Translations under genes and position numbers: made by a program
Part shown: positions 6,697 to 15,300 of the stretch, in pieces
Layout of the letters: every line of letters begins with the position of its first letter
How positions within the stretch are numbered: the first letter of the stretch is position 1
The notes under the pieces: model-generated
What the model was told of the DNA's origin: nothing
What the model saw: the letters and a program-made list of their open reading frames with translations, nothing else
The model's database searches: none
Source of the DNA: CAYJNO01 sp964371715
GTDB lineage: Bacteria > Bacillota_I > Bacilli_A > Erysipelotrichales > Erysipelotrichaceae
Assembly: GCA_964371715.1 (NCBI GenBank)
Contig: CAYJNO010000032.1
Location: 1-17,777 of the forward strand
DNA: 17,777 nt
Direction of reading: 5' to 3'

Positions 6697-8691
6697 ATGA
6701 TAATATCATCTAGATTGCATAAAATAATTAATGAATGCTTAAATAGAAGGTTAACTATAGATGAATTAGCAAAAGAGCTAAATGTAAGTAGACGTACGAT
6801 TTTTAGAGAAATAAATGATCTAGAAAATATTCTTGAAGAATATAACTTGAAGTTGATTACAAGAGGTATCGTTCGAATTATTGGTAATGATGAAGATATA
6901 GATAGGTTTACTGCAACAATAAATAATATAAAGGAACACTATATTATTGATCGAGATGAGAGACAAATATTGATAACTTATCAAGTATTACAGTCAAAAA
7001 AAGTAGAAAAAATTATTGTGTATGCTAATAGATTTAATGTAAGTGAAGCTACAATTAGTAACGATTTAATTAAAATCGAAAAACTATTAAATAGTTATAA
7101 CATTATTGTTAATAAAACTAATAATGATGTACATATCAATGGGCATGAAAAAGATATAAGAACATTAATGGCAAGTTTATTACCAAATAAAATAAAGGAT
7201 GAAAATTATAATGCATCTAATTTACATCATAAATTATTTTCAAATAAAAATAATGGAATAATGAATTTAATAAATAAAGATATTGCAGAAAAAATAATTA
7301 AAGTATTTGAAAAAAATCACGATAAATTTAAGTTAAATCGATTTGTTGAAAGTTCATATGTTGGTTTAATAATTCACCTTACTTTAGCTATAGAAAGAAT
7401 ATTGTCAAATGAGATAATCAATAATTATGAAAAAGTTGAAGAAGAATATGAAAATGATGATAACTATCGTATTGCTAAATTAATAGCAGAAAAGCTAGAA
7501 GAAGAATTTTTGATAAGTATACCAAAATTTGAAATAATTTATATTACGATGCATTTACAAGGTTCAAAATTAAATAATGCAGATAGTAGAAATATTTCTA
7601 AAGATAGCTTAATAGTCGAAATCGCTGATTATATGATTAATAATTTTGATACAAAGTTAAATATAAAAAAAGATCAATATTTAAGTAATGGTTTGATAGC
7701 TCATTTAAAACCAGCGATGGTGCGAATTAATAATAAGCTCGATATATATAATCCATTATTAGATGATATTAAAGATAAATATCAAGAGATATACTTAATG
7801 AGTGAAGTTGTGTGTGACAAAATATCCAAAAACTACAACATTAAATTTAATGAACATGAAATAGGATTTATTACAATGCACTTTGGAGCAGCAATTGAAA
7901 GAGCATTGGAAGAAAACAAAACAAAAAGAATAATAAATATTGGTGTTATTTGTGCATCAGGTATTGGAATAAGTTCATTATTATGTGCAAAAATAGATAA
8001 GATTACTAATAATAATGTAAGAGTAAAACCATATTCATTGATAGAACTTAAAAATAATAAGATTGAAGTTGATTTAATTGTATCAACTTTTGAATTAGAA
8101 AAAATTGAATATCTAAAAGTGAATCACTTACTTGAAGATGATGATATTAATAAAATCTTAAATAAAATTTTAGAATATGAAAATACAATAGTTGATAGTG
8201 TTATCGAAAATAAAGAAATAGAATTTGATGAAATATATCAATTAATAAATATTCAAAAAAATATAATTGATCAATTTAAGTTAGCACATAAGAAGATAGA
8301 TGAATTTAAAGATATTATTGATTATATTGAGCAAAATATTATTAAAGATAAAAATCTAGATATTATTGATAAAATCAATATTAGAGAAAGTAAAGATAGT
8401 ATGATTTATTCTAATTTGAAATTTGGTGTTATACATTTAGCTGATGTCATATTTGAAGAACCAATCGTTAAGTTGGTTCAATTGAAAAACGATTCATTAA
8501 TTAAAGTAAACTTCATCATATTCATGTTTGCGAATACACATGAAAATTATCAAGTCCAAAAATTAATGTCGTATATATCATCGGCGATAATTGAAGATGA
8601 TAAAGTATTTAATTGTTTTAGTTATGATGATGAAACTAAAATTGTAGAAATGTTAAAAATAAAATTTATAGAAATGATAAAGAAAATTTAA
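6697..8691 (+). CDS. mtlR: PRD-containing transcriptional activator of the mannitol operon
   Basis: A 664-residue MtlR-type regulator with the full modular layout. A DeoR-like helix-turn-helix (~18-41, TIDELAKELNVSRRTIFREI) is followed by an Mga-like second HTH (~88-135). PRD1 (~195-295) has H227 and H286. PRD2 (~310-405) has H336 and H395. An EIIB-Gat-like domain (~413-495) has C419 in GVICASGIG. A C-terminal EIIA-Mtl-like domain (~515-660) has H580 in FGVIHLADV. In this family, PTS phosphorylation of PRD2 by HPr activates, and phosphorylation of the IIB/IIA-like sites by the substrate-specific PTS inhibits, so activity follows sugar availability. All candidate phospho-residues are present. 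It sits between IICB and IIA and likely binds the site at 5211-5234. Confidence 0.9.
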   Translation: MIISSRLHKIINECLNRRLTIDELAKELNVSRRTIFREINDLENILEEYNLKLITRGIVRIIGNDEDIDRFTATINNIKEHYIIDRDERQILITYQVLQSKKVEKIIVYANRFNVSEATISNDLIKIEKLLNSYNIIVNKTNNDVHINGHEKDIRTLMASLLPNKIKDENYNASNLHHKLFSNKNNGIMNLINKDIAEKIIKVFEKNHDKFKLNRFVESSYVGLIIHLTLAIERILSNEIINNYEKVEEEYENDDNYRIAKLIAEKLEEEFLISIPKFEIIYITMHLQGSKLNNADSRNISKDSLIVEIADYMINNFDTKLNIKKDQYLSNGLIAHLKPAMVRINNKLDIYNPLLDDIKDKYQEIYLMSEVVCDKISKNYNIKFNEHEIGFITMHFGAAIERALEENKTKRIINIGVICASGIGISSLLCAKIDKITNNNVRVKPYSLIELKNNKIEVDLIVSTFELEKIEYLKVNHLLEDDDINKILNKILEYENTIVDSVIENKEIEFDEIYQLINIQKNIIDQFKLAHKKIDEFKDIIDYIEQNIIKDKNLDIIDKINIRESKDSMIYSNLKFGVIHLADVIFEEPIVKLVQLKNDSLIKVNFIIFMFANTHENYQVQKLMSYISSAIIEDDKVFNCFSYDDETKIVEMLKIKFIEMIKKI

Positions 8692-8702
8692 AGGAGAAAA
8701 AA

Positions 8703-9128
8703 ATGCAAAATATCCTAACAGAAAAAGATATAATAACAAACTGTGAGAGTATCACAAAGGAAGAAGCAATAAAAGCAGTAGGTAGAATGTTAGTTGAAAA
8801 AAACTGTGTTAAAGAAGAATATATTCAAGGAATGATTAATAGAGACAATGAACTTAGTGTATATATTGGTAACAAATTAGCAATTCCACATGGAGAGGCG
8901 AGTGCAAGTCAATATGTAGATAAAACAGGACTTGCAGTTATGATCTATCCAAATGGAATTGATTGGAATGGTGAAGAAGTAAAAATTGTAATAGGTATCG
9001 GTGCAAAAGATGGCGAACATATGGATATCTTAGCAAGTATTGCTGTAGCTTTAATGGAGGAAGAAACTGTAGATAAAATTGTTAGTTTAGGTTGTACTAA
9101 AGAAATCTATAGTATTCTAACGCAGTAA
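8703..9128 (+). CDS. mtlF: Mannitol-type PTS enzyme IIA
   Basis: A 141-residue cytoplasmic phosphocarrier of the fructose/mannitol IIA family, at normal length. It carries the active-site motif IPHGE with phosphohistidine H63 (NKLAIPHGEASAS), and the family's later GLAVMIYPNGIDWNGEEVKIVIGIGA region. It takes phosphate from HPr and gives it to C374 of the IIB domain at 5310-6683. AAAGGAG precedes the ATG and the gene lies 11 bases behind mtlR. The TAA is one base from the next ATG, so the kinase gene is probably translationally coupled. Confidence 0.9.
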   Translation: MQNILTEKDIITNCESITKEEAIKAVGRMLVEKNCVKEEYIQGMINRDNELSVYIGNKLAIPHGEASASQYVDKTGLAVMIYPNGIDWNGEEVKIVIGIGAKDGEHMDILASIAVALMEEETVDKIVSLGCTKEIYSILTQ

Positions 9129-9129
9129 T

Positions 9130-10062
9130 ATGATAATAACGGTTACTTTAAATCCAGCAGTTGATAAAACTGTTGTAATTGATACTTTAGTGGTTAATGG
9201 ATTAAATAGATTGGAAAATGTAATAAGTAATGCTGGTGGTAAAGGAATTAATGTTTCAAAAACATTAAAGAACTTAAATGTTGATTCACTAGCAACAGGA
9301 TTTATTGCTGGAAGTAATGGACAATATATCACATCAGTTCTTGATGAATATAATATTAGACATGATTTTTGTAAGGTAAGTGGAAATACTAGAGTTAATT
9401 TAAAGGTATTAGATAAAGAAATGAATCTTACAGAACTAAATGAGGTTGGTACAAATATTGAAGAAGGTGAACTAAATAATTTTGTAAGTAAACTACATGG
9501 CTTAGTAAACGTAAATGATGTTGTAGTACTTAGCGGAAGTGTTCCTAAAGGGGTAAGTGCAGATATCTATGCAAAACTAATAAAGCTTTGCAAATGCAAA
9601 GGTGCTAAAGTTATTTTAGATGCTGATAAAGATTTGTTTAAAAATGGAGTAAAAGAAAATCCTACTTTGATAAAACCAAATAAATATGAATTATGCCAAT
9701 ATTTCAATATATCTGAAGAAACTACAGATATTGAAATTGTAAATAAAACGAAAGATTTTATTAAAGATGGAATTGAATATGTAGCAATATCACTTGGTAG
9801 TAAAGGGGCATACTTTTTAAATAAAGATAAAGTATATTATGCAGAAGGTTTAAAAATTGAGGCTCATTCAAGTGTTGGAGCTGGTGATGCAATGGTTGCA
9901 GCTTTAACTTATTGTATTAATGAAAATATTGAATTTGAAGAGATGATAAAATTAGCAGTTGCAACAAGTGCAGGAGCTGTTGAAACTATAGGAACAAATC
10001 CTGCTAAATTAGAAAGAATTAAAGAGTTAGAAAAACTTGTGAAAGTAAAGGAGCTATTATAA
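9130..10062 (+). CDS. fruK: 1-phosphofructokinase-type PfkB kinase
   Basis: A 310-residue PfkB-family kinase of the FruK/LacC subfamily, full length. The N-terminus is MIITVTLNPAVDKTVVID. The first signature NAGGKGINVS is at 35-44. The C-terminal signature SSVGAGDAMVAA (247-258) holds the catalytic base D253 and the anion hole. FruK phosphorylates fructose 1-phosphate to fructose 1,6-bisphosphate; LacC does the same for tagatose 6-phosphate, and the two are hard to separate by eye. There is no strong ribosome binding site: ATG follows the mtlF stop by one base, suggesting coupling. The TAA directly abuts the ATG of the dehydrogenase gene. A ketose-1-phosphate kinase in a mannitol-type operon is unusual, because the classical route yields fructose 6-phosphate and needs no such enzyme. 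Confidence 0.8.
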   Translation: MIITVTLNPAVDKTVVIDTLVVNGLNRLENVISNAGGKGINVSKTLKNLNVDSLATGFIAGSNGQYITSVLDEYNIRHDFCKVSGNTRVNLKVLDKEMNLTELNEVGTNIEEGELNNFVSKLHGLVNVNDVVVLSGSVPKGVSADIYAKLIKLCKCKGAKVILDADKDLFKNGVKENPTLIKPNKYELCQYFNISEETTDIEIVNKTKDFIKDGIEYVAISLGSKGAYFLNKDKVYYAEGLKIEAHSSVGAGDAMVAALTYCINENIEFEEMIKLAVATSAGAVETIGTNPAKLERIKELEKLVKVKELL

Positions 10063-11316
10063 ATGAAAACAAAAGCTGTAAGATTATATGGAGTAGATGA
10101 CATTAGATTAGATACATTTGAATTACCAAAAATTAAAGATGATGAGATTTTAGTTAAAATTGTGAGTGATAGTATTTGCATGTCAACTTGGAAAACAATT
10201 AAACAAGGAAAAAATCATAAACGTGTACCAAATGATGTTTATGATAACCCAATTATAATTGGACATGAATTTGCAGGTGATATTGTTGAGGTTGGGGAAA
10301 AATGGAAAGATCAATTTAAACCAGGACAAAAATTTGCACAACAGCCTGCAATTCCAGGACAAATGGAATCACCTGGCTACTCATATCAATACTGTGGTGG
10401 GAGTGCAACATATTGCATTTTCCCAAATGATATAATTGAAGCTGGATGTTTATGGACATATGAAGGTGATAGTTATTTCGCAGCAAGTGTTGCAGAACCA
10501 ATGTGTTGTGTAATTAGTGGATACCATACAAATTATCATACTGTACCAAACAGTTATGAACATATTATGGGTTCAAAAACTGATGGAAATATCATTATTC
10601 TTGGTGGATGTGGACCAATGGGGCTTGGTGCAATTTCATATGCATTAACTTATGAAAATAAACCGAAAAGAGTTGTGGTAACTGATATTAGTGATGAAAG
10701 AATTGCTAGAGCAAAAGAGGTTATCTCAGTTGAAGAAGCGAAACAACATGGCGTAGAATTACATTATGTTAATACAGCTAAAATGACTGATGTCAAAGCT
10801 GAATTAATGCAACTAACAGATAATAAAGGATATGATGATGTCTTTGTATATGTTGCATTTAAAGATGTATGTGAACTTGGTGATAGTATTTTAGCTTATG
10901 ATGGCAATTTAAGTTTATTTGCAGGACCAACAGATCCAAATTTTAAAGCTAGCATGAATTTATATAATTCACATTATTCACGTACACGTATTTTAGGAAG
11001 TACTGGTGGAACAATTGATGATATGAAAGAAGCAATTGAAAAAGATGCAAAAGGTTTAATTAAGACTGCTGTAATGATTACACATATTGGTGGTATAGAT
11101 TCAGTAATTGATACCACAAATAATTTACCAACAATACCAGGTGGAAAAAAACTAATCTATACACACATTGATATGCCTCTAACAGCAATTGATGATTTTG
11201 AAAAACTTGGTGAAACAGATGAATTGTTTAAACAATTACACGAAATATGTTCTAGAAATAAAGGTCTTTGGAGCAGTGAGGCTGAACAATTATTACTAAG
11301 CACTAAAGCAAAATAG
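10063..11316 (+). CDS. SorE-like medium-chain sugar-phosphate dehydrogenase
   Basis: A 417-residue medium-chain dehydrogenase. The sequence closely recalls L-sorbose-1-phosphate reductases (SorE), including SDSICMSTWK, NHKRVPNDV, PIIIGHEFAG and PGYSYQYCGG. SorE interconverts L-sorbose 1-phosphate and D-glucitol 6-phosphate. Likely zinc ligands are C39, H68 and E69, with E145 in AEPMCC. The four-cysteine structural zinc lobe of classic alcohol dehydrogenases is absent. The Rossmann motif is GGCGPMG (181-187), with D208 favouring NAD(H). AAAGGAG lies just before the ATG, which abuts the kinase stop. Last gene of the operon, ended by the terminator at 11326. Here it may oxidise the hexitol phosphate made by the PTS; the true substrate needs assay. 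It takes the slot where mtlD is expected. Confidence 0.75.
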   Translation: MKTKAVRLYGVDDIRLDTFELPKIKDDEILVKIVSDSICMSTWKTIKQGKNHKRVPNDVYDNPIIIGHEFAGDIVEVGEKWKDQFKPGQKFAQQPAIPGQMESPGYSYQYCGGSATYCIFPNDIIEAGCLWTYEGDSYFAASVAEPMCCVISGYHTNYHTVPNSYEHIMGSKTDGNIIILGGCGPMGLGAISYALTYENKPKRVVVTDISDERIARAKEVISVEEAKQHGVELHYVNTAKMTDVKAELMQLTDNKGYDDVFVYVAFKDVCELGDSILAYDGNLSLFAGPTDPNFKASMNLYNSHYSRTRILGSTGGTIDDMKEAIEKDAKGLIKTAVMITHIGGIDSVIDTTNNLPTIPGGKKLIYTHIDMPLTAIDDFEKLGETDELFKQLHEICSRNKGLWSSEAEQLLLSTKAK

Positions 11317-11325
11317 ATGCTAATA

Positions 11326-11357
11326 AAAAATGGATTTCTATAATGAAATCCATTTTT
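11326..11357. terminator. Bidirectional terminator between the hexitol operon and ppk2
   Basis: Perfect arms AAAAATGGATTTC (11326-11338) and GAAATCCATTTTT (11345-11357) surround the loop TATAAT. Oligo-A and oligo-T flanks allow use in both directions. It ends the five-gene operon on the plus strand and the PPK2 gene on the minus strand. Confidence 0.85.
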
Positions 11358-11358
11358 A

Positions 11359-12219
11359 TTATTCATTTAATAATTGTTCTTTACAAAGTTTTAATGCCTC
11401 TTGATTATCTTTAGATAGTGTTGGAAATTTTGGGTCACAATCATTTAGTATATCTAATATAATTTCAGAAACAATATAACGAGTATGCCATTTTTGATCG
11501 GCTGGAACAATATACCATGGACAATCCTTTGTTGCAGTATTGATGAAAGCTTTTTTGAAAGCTTTCATATACTCATCAAAATAGGTTCTTTCCTTTAAGT
11601 CTGATTTTGAAAACTTCCAGTTTTTCTCAGGGATATCAATGCGTTTTAAAAATCTTTTCTTCTGTTCATCTTTAGAAACATGTAAAAATATTTTAACTAT
11701 ACGATAACTATTATCATATAAGTACTCCTCAAAATTCTTTATCTGTCTATAGCGTTTATCAAAAAAATCATTATCATTTAAGTGACATCGCTTTGCCATT
11801 TTGTAATTCTCTTGTAAATCATGTATCTTAACTACTAAAACATCCTCATAGTATGAACGATTAAAAATTGCAATTTTACCTCTTTCTGGCACAAAGTTAT
11901 GGGCGCGCCATAAATAATCATGTGCCATTTCTTCAGTACTAGGTTGCTTAAAACTTATAACATTAATTCCTTGAGGGTTTATTGAACCAAAAACATGAGA
12001 GATGGTTCCATCTTTACCCGCAGCATCAACAGCTTGAAAAATTACAATGATACCTTCAACTCCATCAGCATATAATTTTTCTTGTAACCCTAAAATTTTC
12101 TTACGGTTATTTTCTAGTTTCTTGATATAAGTTTCCTTATTTTTTTTTGGTAAATATAAGCTAGTTGGATAATCTTTGAAAGAAAAATTTGTTGATCCAT
12201 TGTATTTATAATTGTTCAT
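11359..12219 (-). CDS. ppk2: Polyphosphate kinase 2 (polyphosphate:nucleotide phosphotransferase)
   Basis: A 286-residue single-domain PPK2, normal for the one-domain classes. Walker A lies at AVDAAGKDGT (63-72) with K69. The Walker B-type region IAIFNRSYYEDVLV is at 117-130. A lid region with KKRFLKRIDIPEKNWKFS binds polyphosphate. Such enzymes move phosphate between polyphosphate and ADP/AMP (or GDP), linking energy charge to a phosphate store. The exact class (I, II or III) cannot be fixed by eye. No PPK1 or exopolyphosphatase neighbours it. It is convergent to the dehydrogenase and divergent from the c-di-GMP gene. AAGGAG is well placed before its ATG. Family assignment is firm; direction and nucleotide preference are open. 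Confidence 0.88.
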   Translation of the reverse strand: MNNYKYNGSTNFSFKDYPTSLYLPKKNKETYIKKLENNRKKILGLQEKLYADGVEGIIVIFQAVDAAGKDGTISHVFGSINPQGINVISFKQPSTEEMAHDYLWRAHNFVPERGKIAIFNRSYYEDVLVVKIHDLQENYKMAKRCHLNDNDFFDKRYRQIKNFEEYLYDNSYRIVKIFLHVSKDEQKKRFLKRIDIPEKNWKFSKSDLKERTYFDEYMKAFKKAFINTATKDCPWYIVPADQKWHTRYIVSEIILDILNDCDPKFPTLSKDNQEALKLCKEQLLNE

Positions 12220-12261
12220 GTTCTACTCCTTGTAAATAAAGTTCATATTCATATTTTTTTT

Positions 12262-12290
12262 AACATAACATAATAAATATTTGAAGGCAA
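12262..12290 (-). promoter_or_regulatory. Promoter of ppk2 (minus strand)
   Basis: Read on the minus strand, TTGCCT (12285-12290) and TATGTT (12262-12267) are 17 bases apart, with a TG extended -10. It lies about 43 bases before the PPK2 start codon and points away from the c-di-GMP gene. Confidence 0.55.
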
Positions 12291-12337
12291 AAGATATTAT
12301 CATACAAGAGTGTATTTTATATAAATATGTATTTTTA

Positions 12338-12346
12338 TGTTATAAT
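12338..12346 (+). promoter_or_regulatory. Extended -10 promoter of the c-di-GMP gene
   Basis: TGTTATAAT: a perfect TATAAT (12341-12346) with the TGn extension. The expected -35 position reads TATATA and is weak, as is common with extended -10 promoters. It lies 44 bases before the ATG at 12391. Confidence 0.65.
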
Positions 12347-12390
12347 AGATAAAAATAATATATATAACAACATATAAAGGGGTAATATTT

Positions 12391-15300
12391 ATGACAAATA
12401 AAAATTTGTTTTTAAATAAGTTTGCGAGTACAAAATTAATAGATGATGGATATAAAGCAAAAATACTAGAAGAAATTATAGATAAAAGTCCAATGGCAAT
12501 TAATTTATGGGATAATAATATGAAAAATGTTATGTTTAATAAGTTTGCTATGGATATTTTTAATGTTACTGATAAAGAAAAGTATGTTGAAAATTTCTTC
12601 AGATTATCCCCAGAATATCAACCTAATGGAATATTATCAAAAAAACATGGAATTAATAACTTTGAAATTGCAATACGTGATGGATATCATAAATTTAATT
12701 GGATGCATAAAGATGAAAATGATAAAGAAATCCCTACAGAAATAACTTTAGTTAAATTAGATATAAATGATGAAGAAACATATATTATAAGTTATATAAA
12801 TGATTTAAGATTTGAATTTTTAAATGCCAAACCACGAAGTTATGACTATTACTTTAATGATATTTTACCAAGAAATGTACTCTTAAAGGAAGTTTCAAAT
12901 TTAACAGAGGAGTGGTTTTTTTCTGTCGATGTAAGAACAGGGTATTTTCATTATTATGGTAAAATTTGGGATGAAGATATCGAGAATCATCGTATTTTGA
13001 AAGATGATGAAGCATTCAATATGAATTTAGTTCATCATGAAGATATTCCAATAATGGTAGAGATGATGAATAATTTAATTGATAGCGAGAAAACAGAATA
13101 TGATATTCGATTAATGACAGATAATGGAGTACATGAATATTTTAGAATAAGCTATAAACATGTAAGCGACGAAAATGGTAATATTGTTTTTATTGTAGGA
13201 AAAGGTAGAAATATCCATTTACAAAAAATGTTTGAAGAAAGATCACAAAAAGATTTACTAACAGAATGCTATAATAAAATAAGTTCTGAAAATATAGTAG
13301 GTGATAAATTGGCATATTTACCTAATAAACAACATGCTTTTTTTATTGTTGATATAGATAACTTTAAAGCCATTAATGATAATCTAGGACACTATTTTGG
13401 GGATGTTGTCTTAAGAGAGATTTCAAGTTCTCTAAAAGAAATTTTTAGAGATGAAGATGTTGTTTCTAGGATTGGTGGAGATGAATTTGTAGTTTTTCTA
13501 GAAAATATTTCTAATGTTAAATTAATTAAAGATAAAGCAAATACTATTTTAGAAGTATATAATAAGACTTACTCAGGAGATAATCAAGATTATTCAATTT
13601 CTGGAAGTATAGGTATAGCGATTTATCCACAAGATGGTACTACATATGATGAATTATATAAAAATGCTGATAAAGCATTAAATCAAGCCAAACTATTAGG
13701 TAAAAATAGATATGTAATGTATTCAAAAGAATTAAGAGTTGGAACAACTAGAAGTATTACAAAAATAGAAAATGCAACAAGAATTGCTAGTTCATTTTTT
13801 GATTATGAGTTGATCTCAGAAGTTTTTAATATTATATATGAAAATAATGGTAGTTCTAGCTCAATAAATAATGCATTAGAACATGTATGTAAAAAATATA
13901 AAGCAGATAGATGTTATATATTTGAGACATTTGATGGTGGTGAAAATTATAGTAATACATTTGAATGGTGTAAAGAAGGAATCAGTAAAGAAATAGAAAA
14001 TTTACAAAATATAAGTAAAGTATTACTAAAAGATTTTTTTGATAAAGCACATAATAGTGTTATATATTCAAATAACTTAAGAGAAACAATTGATGATGAT
14101 GAAGCCTTTAGAAGAATGATTGATCAAGGTATTCTCTCTTTTATACATGCTCAAATAAGACGTGACAATATTGTTACATTCTTTATTGGTTTAGATGATA
14201 CAAAAAAAACAAGAATATGGAATGAAAGAGAAATAAATAGCCTTCAGTATATTGGAAAGATTATTTCAATTATCAGACAATCAGTAGTATTAGATCAACA
14301 AGTAAACAAACTAGCCACATATAATCAAAATTCTACATATATATTGGATAATATTGATAATGTTGTATATGTTTCAGATATTAATAATTATAATTTACTT
14401 TACTTAAATCGTAGTGGTAAAGAAGCGGTTGGTGTATATAATGATGAAGATTATTTAAATAAAAAATGTTATAAAATATTACAAGGTAAGGATGATGTGT
14501 GTGAATTTTGTACAAATCATTTATTAAAAAGCAATGAATATTATGAATGGTCTTATTATAATCCAATTATAAAAAGTACTTTTTTATTAAAAGACAAGTT
14601 AATACCTTTTAATGGAAAACTAGCAAGACTTGAAATTGCAACCGATGTTAGTAAAGTAATAAATCTAGAAAATGAATTAGAAGATAAACTTAAAGATGAA
14701 AAGTTTTTAATTTATTGTGTTGAAATGTTACATTCTGGTGATGAACCTAATCATTCAATTAATAGACTTTTAGACGTTGTTTGTAGCTATTATGAGGCAG
14801 ATAGAAGCTATATATTTGAAATAAGTGAAGATAAAAAACACATATCAAATACTTATGAGCATGTAACAATTGGACAAGAAGCTCACATATCAGAATTTCA
14901 AAAAATTGATATTATAGAGTTAGATACTTTAATTGAAAAATTAAAAAAATATACTTCACTTACAATTGATATCGAAGAAACATTTAAAGATAAAGACAGT
15001 TTAGAATATCAAATTATGGCAACTCATGGTATAGATAGTGTAACTATTGGTTCGATAATAAATAAAAATAACGAAATAACTGGATTTGTTGGTGTGGATA
15101 ATCCTAAAACTAATGTTGATAAAATAACAATTATTGATTCAGTAGCGAAATTTACTGCATCATTTATTGAAAAGACAAAACTTATAAATAAACTAAATAA
15201 TTTAAGCTATTATGATATGTTAACAGGTGTTAAAAATAGATATAGTTATTCTTTAAAGCTGAAAAATATAGATTATGCAAAAATTGACAGTTTAGGGGTG

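Noticed and set aside
14381..14566. Minus-strand open frame inside the c-di-GMP gene
   Set aside because: Short, rich in H/Y/N from AT-rich antisense reading, and inside a clear PAS-coding stretch.
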